Origin: Oscillospiraceae bacterium
GTDB lineage: Bacteria; Bacillota; Clostridia; Oscillospirales; Ruminococcaceae
DNA length: 8,331 nucleotides
Assembly: GCA_016303195.1 (NCBI GenBank)
Contig: JAEDMD010000076.1
Span: 1 to 8,331 of the forward strand
Reading direction: 5' to 3'
The position numbers and the translations under genes are program-made. The first letter of the stretch is position 1. Each line of letters begins with the position of its first letter. Shown here in pieces: positions 6,422-8,331 of this stretch. Below the pieces are notes generated by a model. The model had not been told where the DNA came from. It did not search any database and saw only the letters and a program-made list of their open reading frames with translations.

Positions 6422-6867
6422 TATAATTCCTCCATATCTTCAAAACTCATCTGCATATCGTCCTCAGGCACATCCTCCCACGGAACTCCTATATAATCAA
6501 GGACACGCCCCCAGCCGTATTCTGTGCCGTCATCATCCTTGCATACGTGGTACATCCAATATTCCCATGCTTTTGTATTGGATTCCCTCAGACGGTCAAA
6601 TCTGTGTGGTCTTGGCTCCATATGAATTCCGAAGCCGCATATGTCGCAGCCCGTCCTTTGTGCCTTAGTCGTGTATAGGGTGCCGTCCGCTTTGCGTTCA
6701 ATTGTGCCATAAATTTCAGGTACAGGTACGTGCAGATCCAACGCAAGCTGCAGAATATCCTGCCTGCTAAAAATTGCAAACGGAGCAGATCGGACGGTAT
6801 CTTTGCCATAATAATTACAGCCATGTATTTTTAGTGCCTTCTCACGCCTTCCGCCTTCGGAAGCCAT
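6421..6867 (-). CDS. C-terminal fragment, PAPS-reductase-like protein
   Basis: This 148-residue frame from an ATG at 6867 is the distal part of the broken gene. It includes 'RSAPFAIFSRQDILQLALDL', 'VPEIYGTIERKADG' and the 'TGCDICGFGIHMEPRPHRFDRLR' region, and ends with an acidic 'EDMEEL'. The bases before the ATG contain no Shine-Dalgarno site, and the conserved residues between the TAA and this ATG would be left out. A separately translated product is therefore doubtful. Its last codons contain the ribosome binding site of the RecT-like gene. Confidence 0.4.
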   Translation of the reverse strand: MASEGGRREKALKIHGCNYYGKDTVRSAPFAIFSRQDILQLALDLHVPVPEIYGTIERKADGTLYTTKAQRTGCDICGFGIHMEPRPHRFDRLRESNTKAWEYWMYHVCKDDDGTEYGWGRVLDYIGVPWEDVPEDDMQMSFEDMEEL

Positions 6868-6942
6868 AAGCCCGAGAAATGGATAGCTGTTATGCTTTTT
6901 CGCCCAATCGTCGCATGGCTTTTCTTTCAGCCAATAGCAGCA

Positions 6943-7617
6943 TTAAGAGCTTACCTTGAACGGAGGAATCATATAATTCACACCCTCGTTCTCATTTTCA
7001 TATCCGCCGAAAAGGAGCAGCCATTTTTTAGGCAGCTTCATTCGGCTGTTTTTCTGCCATCCGCCGTACTCTCCCGTTTCACCTGTAATGATAGCGTGAC
7101 GGATAGTTGCATTATTCTCGGTAGGATTCTGCAGATGCTCAATTTTCGCTGCCTTTTCCTTGCTGATTACGGGGAATCCGTATTCTTGCAGGATCCTGTG
7201 CTTTGTGTATGGCTTTTTGTTTTCGTCAACGGACGTTTTAAGCGGTATCACGCCAAGCTGCTTATGTATGTTTCTGACGCTTCTGTCCTCGATGCTCGAT
7301 ACAGATATAGCAGGGATATCTATACCGATGCTGCGGAGAAAAAGCAAAAGTGTTATGCTGTCGAGACCGCCCACCGATACATGGCAATTTGCGTAATAAT
7401 CACCAACAGGAGATGTGATGGTGTTATAAAAATCCTTCGCCATAATAGCGGCATGGGACAATTTCGATTCATACGGAAGTTGCTGAAGCTGCAGGAATCG
7501 TTGGATATTCTCGTCGATGTGCTCCCGTTCCTTACGTTCAAGGACGTTCTCCTTATATTTCTTTGCACCGCTTCTGGGGATGATATCCTCTTCATCAATA
7601 AGAGAAAGCTGTTCCAT
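6943..7617 (-). CDS. N-terminal fragment, PAPS-reductase-like protein
   Basis: The part that can be translated before the TAA is 224 residues. The ATG at 7617 has GGGAGG upstream and overlaps the end of the HTH gene by 23 nt, so initiation looks intact. It holds the irregular PP-loop (81-87), 'IPAISVSSIEDRS', 'YGFPVISKEKAAKIEHLQNP', 'ITGETGEYGG' and 'KKWLLLFGG', and ends with 'PPFKVSS'. It would lack the cysteine-rich half, so an active enzyme is unlikely unless it can associate with a separately made C-terminal part. Confidence 0.6.
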   Translation of the reverse strand: MEQLSLIDEEDIIPRSGAKKYKENVLERKEREHIDENIQRFLQLQQLPYESKLSHAAIMAKDFYNTITSPVGDYYANCHVSVGGLDSITLLLFLRSIGIDIPAISVSSIEDRSVRNIHKQLGVIPLKTSVDENKKPYTKHRILQEYGFPVISKEKAAKIEHLQNPTENNATIRHAIITGETGEYGGWQKNSRMKLPKKWLLLFGGYENENEGVNYMIPPFKVSS

Positions 7618-8218
7618 TACTTCCTCCCGTCAAAGCCTCATAATCGCCCATAAGTATATCAATCTCCGCTTCCACACGGATAAGCTGATCATCAACGCAG
7701 CGGATATTTTCTTTTATATCGGATATCATCCTTTCAAACGCCAGCTCGGTATGAATAAGCTCAGCCGCTTCCTTCCGCAGCTCCTCTATCTTATTCCACA
7801 CAGCCTCAGCTGCCATGGGAGAAAAGTTGTGTGGGGACTTGACATTATTCTCGGAAGGTGTTACAATTGGAGCAGGAATGTCAGTACAATTTTCCTGCTC
7901 AGAGCCTGTTTCGGTTGCCGCCGTTTCGGGCTCTTTCTTATTTCGATCAGCCATGTACGCCTCAATATCGGTGTCGGGTGTTACTTCGTAGCGATGTGCA
8001 TCTTCATCATAATCCATGGAATGATCGTGCATTTCCTCATAAGTGGGGGCGTTATCGTTAAAAGCTTTCTCACCCTGTTCACTGTAAGCCTTGATTACGT
8101 TGTATACGCTGGACTTATCAACGCTGAACTTTTCAGCGATCTTATTTACCTTCATTCCGGAATTTCTCAAGGTGATTATCTCCCTCTTGATTTCTTCCGT
8201 CAATTTTACTGTAGGCAT
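7595..8218 (-). CDS. Helix-turn-helix DNA-binding protein with C-terminal coiled coil
   Basis: From the ATG at 8218 this is a 207-residue protein. Residues 7-45 form a resolvase/transposase-type HTH: 'TEEIKREIITLRNSGMKV', then 'KIAEKFSVDKSSVYNVIKAY', where the second run contains the recognition helix. An acidic, low-complexity linker (about 55-130) follows, and a helical coiled-coil region (about 137-195) suggests dimerisation. No catalytic domain is seen, so it is probably a regulator or DNA-binding adaptor, not a recombinase. The start at 8218 has GAGGAGG eight bases upstream. An in-frame ATG at 8305 has no such site and the frame is open to the window edge, so an N-terminal extension cannot be ruled out. 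The stop (TGA) overlaps the next gene by 23 nt. Confidence 0.72.
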   Translation of the reverse strand: MPTVKLTEEIKREIITLRNSGMKVNKIAEKFSVDKSSVYNVIKAYSEQGEKAFNDNAPTYEEMHDHSMDYDEDAHRYEVTPDTDIEAYMADRNKKEPETAATETGSEQENCTDIPAPIVTPSENNVKSPHNFSPMAAEAVWNKIEELRKEAAELIHTELAFERMISDIKENIRCVDDQLIRVEAEIDILMGDYEALTGGSNGTAFSY

Positions 8219-8224
8219 TTCCGC

Positions 8225-8233
8225 TTCCTCCTC
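8225..8233 (-). promoter_or_regulatory. Ribosome binding site fixing the HTH gene start
   Basis: GAGGAGGAA on the minus strand sits upstream of the ATG at 8218, with its GGAGG core (8227-8231) eight bases from the start codon. This favours 8218 over the in-frame ATG at 8305. Confidence 0.8.
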
Positions 8234-8243
8234 ATTTGTATTA

Positions 8244-8258
8244 GTGGGAATATCCCAC
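8244..8258. promoter_or_regulatory. Perfect inverted repeat (6-bp arms) before the HTH gene
   Basis: GTGGGA-ATA-TCCCAC on the plus strand forms a 15-bp dyad 26 bases upstream of the HTH start and 11 bases from its binding-site core. It could be an operator or an mRNA hairpin that affects ribosome access. No U-tract follows, so it is not a terminator. Confidence 0.45.
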
Positions 8259-8265
8259 CCTTTTG

Positions 8266-8286
8266 ATCTGATGTTTGTAATCAGAT
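8266..8286. promoter_or_regulatory. Perfect inverted repeat (7-bp arms) before the HTH gene
   Basis: ATCTGAT-GTTTGTA-ATCAGAT on the plus strand is a 21-bp dyad with 7-bp arms. It lies seven bases from the dyad at 8244-8258. Two dyads in 43 bases just upstream of a DNA-binding protein gene suggest operator sites or a structured leader; no convincing -35/-10 pair is visible beside them. Confidence 0.45.
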
Positions 8287-8331
8287 TTATGATTGTATCG
8301 GGCATAACATCATGAGCGTTATATTTAAGGT

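Larger units (their letters stand above)
6421..7617 (-). pseudogene. PAPS-reductase/PP-loop family gene broken by an in-frame TAA
   Basis: Read as one frame, this span would encode 398 residues, interrupted at codon 225 by TAA (6943-6945). The frame is unchanged before and after the stop. Translation just past it gives CCYWLKEKPCDDW and then 'YPFLGLMASEGGRREKAL', the expected middle of the phage phosphoadenosine phosphosulfate reductase-like family, in which a Lys-Cys-Cys-type motif usually follows 'FKVS'. An AAA-to-TAA change would explain the lesion. The PP-loop at residues 81-87 reads SVGGLDS instead of the usual SGGxDS order. Cysteines at 226, 227, 267, 324 and 327 ('CDIC') suggest a metal site in the C-terminal half. 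TAA works as a normal stop elsewhere in this operon, so recoding is unlikely. The intact family binds ATP-like substrates and probably acts on sulfur or nucleotides; its phage role is not settled. Confidence 0.8.

Noticed and set aside
6943..6945. Stop-codon reassignment or programmed readthrough at the TAA
   Set aside because: Reassignment in phages usually involves TAG or TGA, TAA ends SSB and the RecT-like gene normally, and no other gene has an internal stop.
6892..7653. 253-residue plus-strand open frame opposite the PAPS-reductase-like gene
   Set aside because: It has no recognisable domain and Cys/Phe/Leu-rich shadow composition. The opposite strand encodes conserved family sequence even through the stop.
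7517..8266. 249-residue plus-strand open frame opposite the HTH gene
   Set aside because: It is antisense to a gene with a clear HTH and strong ribosome binding site; no motif or start signal supports it.
8244..8286. Rho-independent terminator ahead of the HTH gene
   Set aside because: Neither stem is followed by a U-rich tract in either direction, and one stem is AT-rich with a seven-base loop.

Overview
The window is a single, tightly packed, leftward (minus-strand) operon from the early region of a tailed phage or prophage. No gene is convincingly placed on the plus strand, and there are no RNA genes, CRISPR arrays or insertion sequences. Strong GGAGG ribosome binding sites, 1-4 nt start/stop overlaps and the protein families (DUF4373-type replication initiator, phage SSB, RecE-like nuclease, MazG-like enzyme, ASCH domain) point to a Firmicutes/Clostridia host, perhaps a gut Ruminococcus-like organism. 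The host is inferred from gene style and base composition, not from any marker gene.

Layout in transcription order, from the right edge to the left. (1) A helix-turn-helix/coiled-coil DNA-binding protein (7595-8218), preceded by two short perfect inverted repeats. (2) A PAPS-reductase/PP-loop family gene (6421-7617), cut by one in-frame TAA at 6943-6945 and with an irregular PP-loop; it is probably a pseudogene. (3) A recombination block: RecT-like annealing protein (5801-6421), SMC/Rad50-type ATPase (4355-5785), RecE-like PD-(D/E)XK nuclease with four cysteines (3567-4358), ERCC4-type nuclease (3119-3583) and SSB (2664-3122). (4) A replication initiator/replisome organizer (1767-2648) whose linker DNA holds a 21-bp-period repeat array and a 15-bp direct repeat, a candidate phage origin. 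(5) A run of small accessory genes: two conserved hypotheticals (1411-1770, 1094-1408), a zinc-ribbon protein (789-1091), a MazG-like nucleotide pyrophosphohydrolase (466-792) and an ASCH-domain protein that runs off the left edge (1-469).

Read as a system, the nuclease, annealing protein and SSB would resect and pair DNA ends, and the ATPase probably supports this. The initiator would load the replisome at a site inside its own gene. The MazG-like and ASCH proteins may tune nucleotide pools or RNA. The main irregularities are the broken PAPS-reductase-like gene, the internal repeat array and the paired dyads ahead of the HTH gene. I see a well-populated phage replication/recombination operon rather than clear proof of a wholly new system.
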